64,000 bases of DNA, taken from UBA11574 sp964591175. Lineage in GTDB: Bacteria > Desulfobacterota > Desulfobacteria > Desulfobacterales > UBA11574. Location: positions 1 to 64,000 of the forward strand of contig CAZQAF010000007.1 of the NCBI GenBank assembly GCA_964591175.1, written 5' to 3'. A program made the position numbers and the translations under genes. Below are positions 23,612 through 33,300 of this stretch, piece by piece (the first letter of the stretch is position 1; every line of letters starts with the position of its first letter). The notes beneath the pieces are model-generated. The model did no database searches. It saw only the letters and a program-made list of their open reading frames with translations, and was not told the origin of the DNA.

Positions 23612-24946
23612 ATGAAGTTTATGCGTGATTTTTCAATGTCCTTCAATAGACGATCTGTCGTGGTCGGCGCTTTATTTTTTGCACTTCTTTTTAATTTTCA
23701 GCATGCGTCTTATGCATACACTCAAAAGGCGTACAGAAGATTTCAGCATTCCATTATTGATTACCGTTCACGGCTGAATTCGCGTTATGAAAAAGTCCGG
23801 CGCAAAAGGACGAAATATATTATTGTCCACACTTCGGAACTCGGACTTAAAATGACGCTAAAGGTTGTTTCCAAGGGAAAACGATTGCGGAACGGCCGGA
23901 GAACCCCCGGCGGGCATGCCAATTATGTGATTGCCAGAAACGGGCGTACGTACCGTATTCTGGACAAGAAATATGTGGCCGATCATGCGGGTCTCAGCAT
24001 GTGGAACGGGGAGACGGATATCAGCCAAATTTCCATTGGCATTGAATTGGTCGGGTATCATTACACCCCCATCACTGACAGGCAGTATCGCTCCGTGGGG
24101 ATGTTGATCGACATTTTGCAAAGGATATACGGCCTGGACGATCGGGCGGTGCTGACTCACAGCCAGGTTGCTTATGGCAAGCCGAATCGCTGGTTTAGGA
24201 AGTGTCAACGCGGACGCAAGCGCTGTGCAAGGAATTTTATTCGCGAAAAAGCCGGACTGGGAGCGACCTGGCAATATGATCCGGATGTGCGGGCCGGCCG
24301 ACTTATGGCTGATCGTCAATTATCCAAAATATATTACGGCCGGCGGAAATATTATGCGAAGATGGATGACGCCAACGTGATTACACATACCAACACCGCC
24401 TGGTCCATCGCCGGAGAAGATTACGACAGCCAGACAACGGTCTACAAATTTCCGGGCGGCCATATCTACACGGGCGATCAAATTTCACATCAAATCGGCT
24501 GGGACAAGATACCGGCAAAAACGGTTGTGCTGCTGAATCAGGAGAACGCTATTTCTTTGATTAAAAGAGATGATCCCATAAAAACCATATCCGACAAACT
24601 AACGGCATGGTCCATTGCCGGTCAATCGTATAATCTAAAGACCACGGTTTATTTTCTGCCTTCAGGCCGAATAAAAAACGGTTCGATGATATCCGACTGG
24701 GATGATCTGCCGGCCAGAACCAAGCTCATTATCGGTTACCGGGGGCCTTACACGGTTGGCAAGGGGCGATCCGCTTATCAAATTGCCGGCTTCAAATACA
24801 ATGATCGAAAAACAATATATTACCTGCCGCCCAAAAAACTGCTGGCCGGTGATAAAATAAACGACTTTAAAGGTCTCCCGAAGGGGACCTTGATTTTTAT
24901 TCCCAATACTTTATATAAAAAGAATCGAGATTTGTCTGCGAACTGA
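23612..24946 (+). CDS. Secreted N-acetylmuramoyl-L-alanine amidase with three C-terminal repeats
   Basis: Cell-wall amidase of the Amidase_2/PGRP fold, exported by an N-terminal hydrophobic signal (VVVGALFFALLFNFQHASYA). The catalytic domain shows YIIVHTSELG, ANYVIARNGRTYRI, VADHAGLSMWNG, SIGIELVGY and VLTHSQVAYGKPNRW, giving the zinc His residues. A basic linker follows. The C-terminal half (nt about 24395-24905) has three repeats of about 45-50 residues opening TAWSIAGEDYD, TAWSIAGQSYN and SAYQIAGFKYN, each with TTVY/KTIYYLP and a final K(T/L)xxIxxx strand. These are probably wall-binding. The start is uncertain: ATGs at 23612, 23621 and 23636 all keep the signal peptide. Confidence 0.85.
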   Translation: MKFMRDFSMSFNRRSVVVGALFFALLFNFQHASYAYTQKAYRRFQHSIIDYRSRLNSRYEKVRRKRTKYIIVHTSELGLKMTLKVVSKGKRLRNGRRTPGGHANYVIARNGRTYRILDKKYVADHAGLSMWNGETDISQISIGIELVGYHYTPITDRQYRSVGMLIDILQRIYGLDDRAVLTHSQVAYGKPNRWFRKCQRGRKRCARNFIREKAGLGATWQYDPDVRAGRLMADRQLSKIYYGRRKYYAKMDDANVITHTNTAWSIAGEDYDSQTTVYKFPGGHIYTGDQISHQIGWDKIPAKTVVLLNQENAISLIKRDDPIKTISDKLTAWSIAGQSYNLKTTVYFLPSGRIKNGSMISDWDDLPARTKLIIGYRGPYTVGKGRSAYQIAGFKYNDRKTIYYLPPKKLLAGDKINDFKGLPKGTLIFIPNTLYKKNRDLSAN

Positions 24947-24976
24947 TAATCGTTGACGCTCAAAGGATGGATGGCC

Positions 24977-25552
24977 ATGAAACCTGCTCTGATCATCGTC
25001 GATATGCTCAAAGATACGTTTAACGAACATCCGGATGCCTTTATCACAAAAGAAGCTCTGAAGTTCGTTCCAATCCTTAACCGTCTTACTTCCATGTTCA
25101 GGGGCAGGGGACTTCCCGTCATTTTTTCTTGTGATTCGTTTTTGCCGGGTGATTTTATTTTTCAAGGAAAAATGAAGCCGCATTCCATCAGGGGAACAGA
25201 CGGCGCTACCGTGATTGATGAATTGGAAAGAAAAACCAGCGATATTGTTTTGCCCAAACGCAGATTCAGTGCATTCTTCAAAACAGATCTGGATCAAACC
25301 TTACGAACTTTGGGCTGCGACACCATTTCGGTGGCTGGAATAGCGACCCATATTTGCGTGCTGACGACCGTATTGGATGCGGTTTCACTGGATTTCAACG
25401 CCGTACTTTTAAAAGATTGTTGTGCCGCACATAAACCTGAATATCACACCGGAACCATCCGAATATATGAAAAAAGTCCTATATATCCCCTGATCAAAAT
25501 CATGCCGTCCGCAGCGTTCATCGACGAATACCTTAAGGTTTTATCAGAATAG
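24977..25552 (+). CDS. Isochorismatase-family cysteine hydrolase
   Basis: A 191-residue member of the nicotinamidase/isochorismatase fold. The catalytic Asp is in ALIIVDMLKDTF, the Lys in VLPKRRFSAFF and the Cys in GIATHICVLTTVLDA. AAGGA upstream supports the ATG at 24977 (or 24971). It lies 30 bp after the amidase gene. Its 3' end overlaps, on the opposite strand, a relic of an L,D-transpeptidase gene at 25533-25631. Substrate unknown; the nicotinamidase metal motif DxHxxxH is not evident. Confidence 0.9.
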   Translation: MKPALIIVDMLKDTFNEHPDAFITKEALKFVPILNRLTSMFRGRGLPVIFSCDSFLPGDFIFQGKMKPHSIRGTDGATVIDELERKTSDIVLPKRRFSAFFKTDLDQTLRTLGCDTISVAGIATHICVLTTVLDAVSLDFNAVLLKDCCAAHKPEYHTGTIRIYEKSPIYPLIKIMPSAAFIDEYLKVLSE

Positions 25553-25631
25553 GAGTGCCCACATCAACGGCATCCCATACTTCATCCATGTCTCTGTTTG
25601 AAAGGGCGATGCCGCTGCCGGTCCAATTAAC
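25533..25631 (-). pseudogene. Relic of a YkuD L,D-transpeptidase C-terminus
   Basis: On the minus strand, directly after the mgtE stop, an open frame without a start codon reads WTGSGIALSNRDMDEVWDAV, then DVGTPILIKP and a TAA. This is the usual C-terminal end of YkuD-domain L,D-transpeptidases (the GCIALSN...VGTPVLI region). The catalytic Cys position reads Gly. Only about 32 residues remain. The last 20 bp overlap the end of the convergent isochorismatase-like gene. Confidence 0.65.
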
Positions 25632-25635
25632 ATTT

Positions 25636-27015
25636 TTACAGCAAGGTGCCGCTTAAGATGAATCCTGCAACGGTAAAATAAATCATCAGTCCTGTCACAT
25701 CCACGAGTGTTGCCACAAACGGCGCCGAGGAAGCGGCAGGGTCAGCTCCCAATCTTCTAAGAATAAACGGCAGCATGGAACCCGCTAACGTTCCCCACAT
25801 GACCACTCCGACAAGTGCCAAGGCCACCGTCTCGGCCACCAGCATCCAATGCACACCATAAAGATCGAATAGTTTTTGCCATATGGCGATGCGCAAAAAA
25901 CCAATGGTTCCCAAAATCGCGCCAAGGGCTAATCCCGAAAATATCTCGCGGCGCATCACCCGCCACCAGTCTCGCAGGGCAATTTCACCGACGGCCATGG
26001 CGCGGATAATCAACGTCGCTGCTTGGGAACCACTGTTGCCACCGCTGGAAATGATAAGCGGCACAAATAAGGCCAGCACAACGGCGCGGGCGATTTCCTT
26101 TTCAAAATATCCCATAGCGGCCGCAGTGAGCATTTCGCCGAGGAATAGCACCACCAGCCAGCGGGCGCGTTTCTTGACCAGCATGGGGAAAGGTGTGGTC
26201 AGGTATGGGGTGTCGATCGCTTCCAAACCGCCGATTTTATGTATATCTTCGGTGGTTTCTTCTTCAATGACGTCAATGATATCATCGACGGTTACGATTC
26301 CAAGCAAGACCCCATCGGAATCGGTCACGGGTAAGGCCACGCGATCGTAGTTTTGCATTGCTCTAACGGCAACTTCCTGATCGTCATTGGCGGAAAGCGC
26401 AACAAAATGATGGTCCATTACCGAATCGACCGTTTTGCCGGGATGCGCGAGAATCAAGGAACGCAGCCGCAGATCATCGATGAGCTTGCCATTGATGTCG
26501 ACCACGTAGATAACGTTAATCGTTTCGGCGTCTCGTCCATAATTTCTGATATGATCCAAAGCACGGCTAATTTCCCATTCCGGCCGAATGGCTACAAAGT
26601 CAGGCGTCATCAAGCGGCCGATGCTGTCTTCGGGATAGCCCAAAAGTTTCCGGGCTTCTTTTAGATCCTCCGGAGACAGCAGCGTCATAAGCTGCTGGGT
26701 GATCTGAGCGGGCAATTCCTCAAAAAGCTTTGTACGGTCATCGGGATCCAGTTCATCCAGAAGTGTGCGAATATGATCGTTCGTCAGATTCTTAAGAAGT
26801 TGTCCTTGTTGCTCTGCATGCAACATTGAAAAAACATCGGCTGCTTTTTGCCGACTGAGAAGTCGAAATAAAATGGGCTGATCTTCCTCGGGAAGACTTA
26901 ACAATAAGTCATTGACCTCCGGGGGTTCCCAAACCGATATGGCTTCCTTCAGGCTAATGTAATCCTTTTCCTTGATGACTTCTTCAATTTCCGGGCCAAG
27001 CAGATTTTTAAGCAT
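25636..27015 (-). CDS. mgtE: Magnesium transporter MgtE
   Basis: Mg2+ channel of the inner membrane, gated by cytoplasmic Mg2+. The 459 residues divide into an N-terminal superhelical MgtE_N domain (LPEEDQPILFRLLSRQKAADVF, LDELDPDDRTKLFEELP), a CBS pair (IGRLMTPDFVAIRPEW and DSVMDHHFVALSANDDQEV ... PVTDSDGVLLGIVTVDDIIDVI) and a C-terminal membrane domain of about five helices. That domain contains FVPLIISSGGNSGSQAATLIIRA, the selectivity region. Length and order match characterised MgtE. It is convergent with the isochorismatase-like gene. A regulatory leader may lie in 27016-27110, but I see no clear M-box. Confidence 0.96.
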   Translation of the reverse strand: MLKNLLGPEIEEVIKEKDYISLKEAISVWEPPEVNDLLLSLPEEDQPILFRLLSRQKAADVFSMLHAEQQGQLLKNLTNDHIRTLLDELDPDDRTKLFEELPAQITQQLMTLLSPEDLKEARKLLGYPEDSIGRLMTPDFVAIRPEWEISRALDHIRNYGRDAETINVIYVVDINGKLIDDLRLRSLILAHPGKTVDSVMDHHFVALSANDDQEVAVRAMQNYDRVALPVTDSDGVLLGIVTVDDIIDVIEEETTEDIHKIGGLEAIDTPYLTTPFPMLVKKRARWLVVLFLGEMLTAAAMGYFEKEIARAVVLALFVPLIISSGGNSGSQAATLIIRAMAVGEIALRDWWRVMRREIFSGLALGAILGTIGFLRIAIWQKLFDLYGVHWMLVAETVALALVGVVMWGTLAGSMLPFILRRLGADPAASSAPFVATLVDVTGLMIYFTVAGFILSGTLL

Positions 27016-27111
27016 AATGAATTTGTCGAGATATCCCGATCCTATGTTGTTATTCTTCTTGTAATTGCGGGCTTTAACCTCCAGTTAAGCAGCCGGAAAA
27101 CGATGACCGAA

Positions 27112-27215
27112 GTCAACTACCACCCGTGAAGCGGGTGGCCTGAATTTGTCCGCCGCTTTATGGCGGACAAAGGCAAAAGCACGTCAGCGCTTTCGACGTT
27201 GAACTTGCGTCCGGG
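27112..27215. mobile_element. IS200/IS605-type end or PATE-like remnant (hairpin cluster)
   Basis: This short segment between mgtE and the aldehyde dehydrogenase holds three successive hairpins: ccacccg-tgaag-cgggtgg (27120-27138), ttgtccgcc-gctttat-ggcggacaa (27146-27170) and aaagc-acgtcagc-gcttt (27176-27193). The opening gtcaactaccaccc followed by gggtggcctgaa is the type of sub-terminal hairpin seen at ends of IS200/IS605 elements. No transposase is present, so this would be a remnant or a non-autonomous derivative. Confidence 0.45.
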
Positions 27216-27244
27216 TGCCAAACATCCGGTTTGTTTTGCAAGAA

Positions 27245-28762
27245 TCATTTATCAAAAAATTTTATACCCTGAGCGAGTTCAATGGTTTGGCTATAGTTTA
27301 TTGTATTCGTTTGTCTTCGCATATATGCTTTCCATGCATCGGATCCGCTTTCCCTGCCGCCGCCTGTTTCCTTTTCACCACCGAATGCGCCCCCGATCTC
27401 TGCCCCTGATGTTCCTATGTTAACATTTGCAATTCCGCAGTCACTGCCCTTAAAACTCAGATACAGCTCACTTTCAATAAGATCATTGGTAATGATTGCG
27501 CTACTGAGCCCTTGGGGCACGTCGTTGTGAATTTTTATGGCTTCCTCCAGATATTTATATTTTAAGACATATAATATCGGAGCGAAGGTCTCTTCCTGCA
27601 ACATCTTCATATCGCGGCCGGCTTCAACCAGGCATGGCGTGACATAACACCCTCCGGACAAATCTGTTTTTTCACCGCCGTATAAAACTTTTCCGCCTTG
27701 TTTCTTTATGGATTCGATGGCTTTCATCATTACGTCCACGGCCTTTTTATCGACAAGAGGACCCATAATGTTTTTTGGGTCCCTTGGATCTCCGATACTC
27801 GTTTTCTGATACAGCGATTTTAATCGGGTTAAAAAAGTATCGTAAATTTCTTCATGAACGATGACCCGCCGTGTTGACGTGCATCGTTGTCCGGATGTCC
27901 CAATCGCTCCGAAATATACACTTTTTAATGCAATATCGAGATCGGCTTTATTGCTGACGATAACGGCATTATTACCGCCCAATTCCAATATTAGTTTGCC
28001 AAATCGTTCCTGAACAATTTTGCCGACTTCTCTTCCTCTTCTGACAGAGCCGGTATAGGAAACCAATGCAACATGTTTATCCTTGGTAATAGGATCGCCG
28101 ATTTCACCACCCGGGGCAATTGCAAGGGAGCATAAAGCGGGTTGAATGCCATTTTTCTTTAATACTTTTTCCATAATCTTTATAACGGCAATAGCCGTAA
28201 GCGGTGTTTTTGACGACGGCTTCCAAATGACCGAATCACCGCAAATGAGCGCCAAGGCAGCATTCCAGCTCCAAACTGCAACGGGAAAGTTAAAGGCCGT
28301 TATGACGCCGACAACGCCGAGGGGATGCCATTGTTCAAACATTCGATGCCGTTTTCTTTCGCTGCTCATGGTGATGCCGCAAAGCTGTCTGCTCATACCC
28401 ACTGCAAAATCGCAAATGTCTATCATTTCCTGCACTTCACCATAACCCTCCTGAATTGATTTTCCCATTTCAAGCGTGACGAGTTCCCCTAAGACTTTTT
28501 TCTTTTCTCTGAGTTCATTTGCGACCTGTCTGACGACATCTCCGCGTTTCGGTGCAGAAACCTCTCGCCAATCAAGAAAAGCGTTATGGGCTGCTTTAGA
28601 TATTTTTTGATAATCATCCACCGTAATTTGTTTAACTTTTGCAATGATCTCACCCTTTATCGGAGAAATTATTGCCACAGTGTTGCCATTGGCTATCCAT
28701 TCGCCACAAAATCCTCCGGGATTTTCTTTTTTTAAATTCAGTTCGTCTAATAATTTGTCCAT
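27245..28762 (-). CDS. ALDH7-family (aminoadipate-semialdehyde-type) aldehyde dehydrogenase
   Basis: NAD-dependent aldehyde dehydrogenase of 505 residues, closest in pattern to antiquitin/AmaB, which oxidises 2-aminoadipate semialdehyde in lysine breakdown. Seen in order: FNFPVAVWSWNAALAL and VIWKPSSKTPLTA (coenzyme binding), LELGGNNAVIV with the general base Glu, and GTSGQRCTSTRR with the nucleophilic Cys. The family-typical end is GGAFGGEKETGGGRESGSDA, followed by WKAYMRRQTNTINYS. No other lysine-degradation gene lies nearby. The start at 28762 has a weak GGGAT upstream. Confidence 0.92.
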   Translation of the reverse strand: MDKLLDELNLKKENPGGFCGEWIANGNTVAIISPIKGEIIAKVKQITVDDYQKISKAAHNAFLDWREVSAPKRGDVVRQVANELREKKKVLGELVTLEMGKSIQEGYGEVQEMIDICDFAVGMSRQLCGITMSSERKRHRMFEQWHPLGVVGVITAFNFPVAVWSWNAALALICGDSVIWKPSSKTPLTAIAVIKIMEKVLKKNGIQPALCSLAIAPGGEIGDPITKDKHVALVSYTGSVRRGREVGKIVQERFGKLILELGGNNAVIVSNKADLDIALKSVYFGAIGTSGQRCTSTRRVIVHEEIYDTFLTRLKSLYQKTSIGDPRDPKNIMGPLVDKKAVDVMMKAIESIKKQGGKVLYGGEKTDLSGGCYVTPCLVEAGRDMKMLQEETFAPILYVLKYKYLEEAIKIHNDVPQGLSSAIITNDLIESELYLSFKGSDCGIANVNIGTSGAEIGGAFGGEKETGGGRESGSDAWKAYMRRQTNTINYSQTIELAQGIKFFDK

Positions 28763-28777
28763 TTATTGATCCCTTCT

Positions 28778-28981
28778 CTAAGATATTTCTTCTGAAAACC
28801 TTTCAGTGTTTCCACACATTTCTCCTTTAAGTTCATAAAGCATGACGTTTCTCCGTTTACCTGTTATTTTAATAAATTTAAAGCCGGATTTTTCAAAAGT
28901 CGTCTTAAATCCCATAAATCGATGGCCGGGAGAATCGGGTTCAACCGGATAAAACACAACATGTTTGGCGCCACTTTCCAT
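28778..28981 (-). pseudogene. C-terminal fragment of a GNAT acetyltransferase
   Basis: The readable part, HVVFYPVEPDSPGHRFMGF followed by TTFEKSGFKFI and RRNVM, matches the C-terminal third of a GNAT-family acetyltransferase group that has PVEPDSPSYRFMG. The acetyl-CoA binding motif and N-terminal half are absent. Upstream the frame stays open to about 29060 but encodes nothing GNAT-like. It could be translated from the ATG at 28981 (67 aa), but a working enzyme is unlikely. It follows the direction of the aldehyde dehydrogenase gene, 15 bp before it. Confidence 0.6.
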
Positions 28982-29118
28982 TTGAAGCCTCACGGTAATG
29001 AGGCTTGGAGGGGGTAGGGGTATAAAGTGGCTTTGTTCGGAGATATTGGCTCTTATTATTCTTTAATTTGTCGTTTAAATAGCAAGTTAATGTATTCTGC
29101 CTTGGAACAGTCTGAGAG

Positions 29119-29304
29119 TCAAGCCTTCAATATTCGTATGGTGTCCAATAGCACAATACACAAATTGGCGTCATATTCATACATGTTGAGGGAGAGTTGC
29201 GCGGGGGTGCATTTTTTATCCACGCCGTTGATGTGATTTTGCAGCCAATCACTTAGAAAATCCATTTCAAAATTACACCGATGAATTTCGTGGTCAACCC
29301 ATTT
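29119..29304 (-). pseudogene. Relic of a bacteriohemerythrin C-terminus
   Basis: In a frame that overlaps the last codons of uppP, the minus strand reads KWVDHEIHRCNFE and then MDFLSDWLQNHINGVDKK. The second part is the usual last helix of bacteriohemerythrins (FLKDWLVNHILGTDKKY), including the His and Asp that bind the di-iron site. The first three iron-binding helices are missing. A 48-residue ORF from ATG 29265 could be made, with a non-hemerythrin tail ending at a TGA (29119-29121). The remaining gene-free sequence to 29060 shows nothing further. Confidence 0.55.
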
Positions 29305-30187
29305 GAGACGCCCAGATCAGCACCGCTGTTCCGAAAATGATTCGGTAGACGGCAAAGGGGGTGAATCCCCTCCGCCTCACCCAGGCCATGAACCAGGCTA
29401 CGGCTGCGTATGCCACAATAAATGACATGATAAATCCGATGCCCAAGACGATCCAGCCGTGAGCGTTGATGTGAGTTGTTCCAATGGGATTGTCATGACC
29501 CGGCAGCAGCGACTTGATCAGATCATAGCCCGTGGCCGCCACCATCGTCGGCATGGAGAGAAAGAAAGAAAACTCCAGCGCGGAAGAACGGGACATCCCG
29601 GCCAGTTGTCCGGCTGCAATGGTGGCCATGGAGCGAGAGGTGCCCGGGAATACTGCGGACAGGATCTGGCAGGCGCCAATCCATAAGGCCTGGCCCAGAT
29701 TCATGGCCTCCATCTGCCAGGTGCGGATCCTTCCGTCTCCGGCCGCGTCCGGTCCGGCTGCTTCCGAGGCCGCATTCCGGGCATCGACGATCCACATCAC
29801 AATGCCGCCGATAACCAGGGAAAAGCCCATGATAAAGAGATTTTCCAGATGTTTGCCGATGACTTTGGTCAGCAGAAATGCGGGGATTGCGGTAACGACA
29901 AAAGCCACGGCCGTCAGTCCGAGGGGGTGCGTCAACCACGTGCGGTCGCCGCGTTCGCCCCGGGGAAACGTTTGTAGAAACTTTTTTATCTCGGTCCTGA
30001 AGTACACCGGGAGGCAAAGAATGGCGCCAAGCTGGATGACAACGGTGTACATCTTCCAGTAACCAAGGGTCAGATCGATATGGGCGAACGCTTCAACGAT
30101 GCGCAAATGCGCGGTGGAACTGACCGGAAGAAATTCAGTCAATCCTTCGACAATGCCTAGTAAACCGGACAACAAGAAATCGTTCAT
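29294..30187 (-). CDS. uppP: Undecaprenyl-diphosphatase UppP/BacA
   Basis: Inner-membrane phosphatase that recycles undecaprenyl pyrophosphate for peptidoglycan and LPS O-chain synthesis; overproduction gives bacitracin resistance. The 297-residue protein shows GIVEGLTEFLPVSSTAHL at the N-terminus and FPGTSRSMATIAAGQLAG in the middle, the two conserved catalytic regions. Multiple hydrophobic segments span the length. An insertion of roughly 15-20 residues (ARNAASEAAGPDAAGDGR) makes it slightly longer than E. coli UppP. The start has GGAGGG immediately upstream. It is transcribed alone. Confidence 0.96.
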   Translation of the reverse strand: MNDFLLSGLLGIVEGLTEFLPVSSTAHLRIVEAFAHIDLTLGYWKMYTVVIQLGAILCLPVYFRTEIKKFLQTFPRGERGDRTWLTHPLGLTAVAFVVTAIPAFLLTKVIGKHLENLFIMGFSLVIGGIVMWIVDARNAASEAAGPDAAGDGRIRTWQMEAMNLGQALWIGACQILSAVFPGTSRSMATIAAGQLAGMSRSSALEFSFFLSMPTMVAATGYDLIKSLLPGHDNPIGTTHINAHGWIVLGIGFIMSFIVAYAAVAWFMAWVRRRGFTPFAVYRIIFGTAVLIWASQMG

Positions 30188-30343
30188 GGTCCCTCCGGCA
30201 GTTATTACCCGTATTGGACTTGAACCGGGTCTGAAAGCGCAGATTTCTAATTAATTTAAATTCAATCAATTTGCAAGGGGTTCATACAGAATACAAGACT
30301 CGAATCGAACATTAATGAACATATCGAGCAAATTGTTGATCCA

Positions 30344-33300
30344 TCAAAGTTGATTGTCGTCTTCATTGGATGGCCGCTGCACTTGGCGCTGCGAAAACGT
30401 CGCCAGGACAGGTATCAGGACCAGTGTCGCAATGGTTGACGAGAGCAGTCCGCCGATGACGGTTATCGCGAATGGCTGGAATATCCGAGATCCCACGGCC
30501 GGGTTCACCGCAACCGGAATCAGGGCGAAGATCGTGGTTGCGGCTGTCATCAGAATCGGCCTGAGGCGTACCGAAGCCGCCGACTGCAGCGCATCGGATA
30601 TGCCCTGACCGTCTTCGGCCTGCCGGCGATTCGCATAGTCTAAAAGCACAATCGCATTGTTGACGGCGATGCCGACCAAAGTCAACGCCCCGATGCCCAC
30701 CGAGATGTCCAGTCCGACCCGGGTGACGGCCAGCAGCACAATCGCCCCTACCAATGCGATTGGGACGGTCGCCAGAATAATCAACGGTTGAAGAAAAGAA
30801 CGAAACTGCAGGGCCATGATCAGATAGATCAGCATGACAGCGGCCAGTCCCACCAAAACAAAGTCCAGGATGGTTCGTTTCATCACCGGGTATTGACCGG
30901 TGAAGGAGATACTGTATCCACTGGGCAGAGAGACGGCCGAAAACTTTTGACGAAGCCGGTCCACGGCGGCAGGAATACTGCCGCTTACATTCGCGATAAT
31001 GGTGACCTCGCGTTGTCCGTTTAAGCGGGTGAGGGTCGCGGGAAGATGGGTAACTCGGATGTCGGCCACCCGTCGGAGCGGAACCGTTTGGCCGGAGGGG
31101 GTTGAAACAGCAAGGCTTTTCAGCCAATCAAGGGTTGGATCAGAAGAAGAATTGACTTTGACCAGGACCTGAACCTGCCGGCGCTGCCGAACGATCGTTG
31201 TCGCCGGAACACCGAAGCGGGCGGCCTGGATCGTTTTGAGTACATCGCGGGGGGAAAGATCGCAGCGGGCCATTTCGATGGGATCGGGCCGGACGATGAT
31301 CTGCGGGCCCGTGATTTTCGTGTTGTTGATGATGTTGGCCAGCGCCGGATCTTTGGCCATAATTTTCTCGACCCGCGCGGCCAGCGACACCAACTGGTCC
31401 AAATCCGTGCCGAAGATCGTTACGCCGAATATCGCCGGCAGGCCAGAGAGGCTCTCATCCATCCTTTCCTGGGTAGGCTGGTGATACAGAAACGCCACGC
31501 CGGGTATCTGGCTGTACTCGTGCCGCAGGCTTTCCATGATCTGTCCCAACGTCCGCTTACGGACTGAACGCGGCAAGAGCTTGATGGTGAGTTCGCCCCG
31601 GTTGACGCCTTCGACCTGAAAGCTGATTTTTTGTGAGCCGGTCCGCCGATAAACGGTTTCGACATCTTTCTGAAGAAGGGCCTGACGTTCAAGTATGTCG
31701 CCGATTCGGTCGCTTTCCGTCAGGGATGTGCCCGGCGGCATGACATATTCGATGAGGATCGCCCCTTCGTCGATGGGCGGTAAAACATGAACAGGTCCCA
31801 GCCCGGCGGCAAGACCGCCCAGTCCGAGGGTCAGTATGCCGAGAAGGATTGTGATACGCCGGTGAGCAAAGGCAACCCCCCGCACCTGATAAAGTGCCCG
31901 GTCCAGCCGGGCGAGCAAACGTGATCCCATGGCGCGCGGCCGATATGTTGAACCTGCGCGAGCGAACATCATGGGCACAAATATTAAAGATACCATGAGC
32001 GAAGCCAACAAGGCGACACTAACGACCAGTCCGAAGGGCCGCACAAAAACCCCGGCGATCCCACCCAAAAACAGCAGCGGAGCGAATGCCGCAACCGTTG
32101 TGAAGGTCCCGGAGGCATCCGGCCCCGCGATCTCCGCTGTACCGGCCAGTACCGCGGTCTGGCGGTCTTTTCCCGATTGCAGGTGCCGCATAATGCTTTC
32201 ACCCACAACAATGGCATCGTCGACCACCATGCCCACAGCCAGCGTCAGCGCCGATAAGGTGATCACGTTCAGCGTCTGGCCGAATGCCTGCATTATCGCC
32301 AGTGTCGCCAGCAGCGAGATAGGAATGCCGGCGATAACGATCAACGTCATCCGAATTGTTCCCATGAAGAAAAAAAGCACCGCCCCCGCAAGGATTGCGC
32401 CGAGGATCAGATCGTGAAAAAGCGAATCACGGGCTTCAACGACGATGCCCGCCTGATCGTAAAACTTTCGGACCTGGGTCCCCGAAGGCAGGAGGGTTTT
32501 GGATGCCGCAAGTTTCCGATCGATGCCGCGGACCACATCGATCGTATTGGCATTGGATTGTTTGCTCACAATGAACGCCACAGCGGTTACACCGTTCCCA
32601 TGAACCTGATAATGCCGTGGTGCCCGTCCCAATCTCACCTCGGCGATATCTTTGAGCAGCACGGATCTGGTTCCGTCGGAAACTACCGGTATCGCGAGAA
32701 TGTCTTCGATGGTTCGGAGCCGGCTGTCGACTCGAATGAGATATTCCCGGGAGCCTCGCTCTAAGAAGTCTGTTGCCGCAACCTGGTTGTGACTGGCCAG
32801 GGCCGACGTCACATCACCGATGGTCAAATGTTCCCGTGCCAAATCCTCCGGGCGGATCTTTACGATAAACGCCGGCGCGTCCCCGCCAAGGACCTTTACG
32901 CGCAACACCCCTTCCACTGCCATCAACCGATTGGCCAGTTCCGTCTGTACTATTGTGCGAAGGTCCATGGGGCTGCCGCCACCGTAAACCACATATCCGG
33001 CGACTTCCTGTAAGGTAGTGCCGATGTTTTCCACGCGGGGGCTGACGCCGGCCGGCAGGTCGTTTTGCACGGACGAGAGCTCTGACTGGACGAATTGGCG
33101 GGCATCTGTCAGCCGGATTCCCGAGTCAAACTCGGCGGTAACCTGTGAGACGCCTTCGATGGACGTGGAAGATACGCGCCGGACGCCGGGAATTGTTCGG
33201 ATCCGGTCCTCGATAGGACGCGTGATAAGCAATTCGACGCTCCCGGCGGCTGCACCGGGATAGTGGGAGATAACATTCACAACGGGTATGTCCAGCCCCG

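Noticed and set aside
13197..25552. Recent duplication of the two isochorismatase-like genes
   Set aside because: The proteins share only the family motifs; flanks and overall sequence differ, so they are old paralogues or independent acquisitions.
30205..30254. tRNA-like T-arm sequence (ggttcaagtcc on the minus strand)
   Set aside because: The bases on either side of the loop do not pair into a T-stem, and no acceptor, D or anticodon arm can be drawn.
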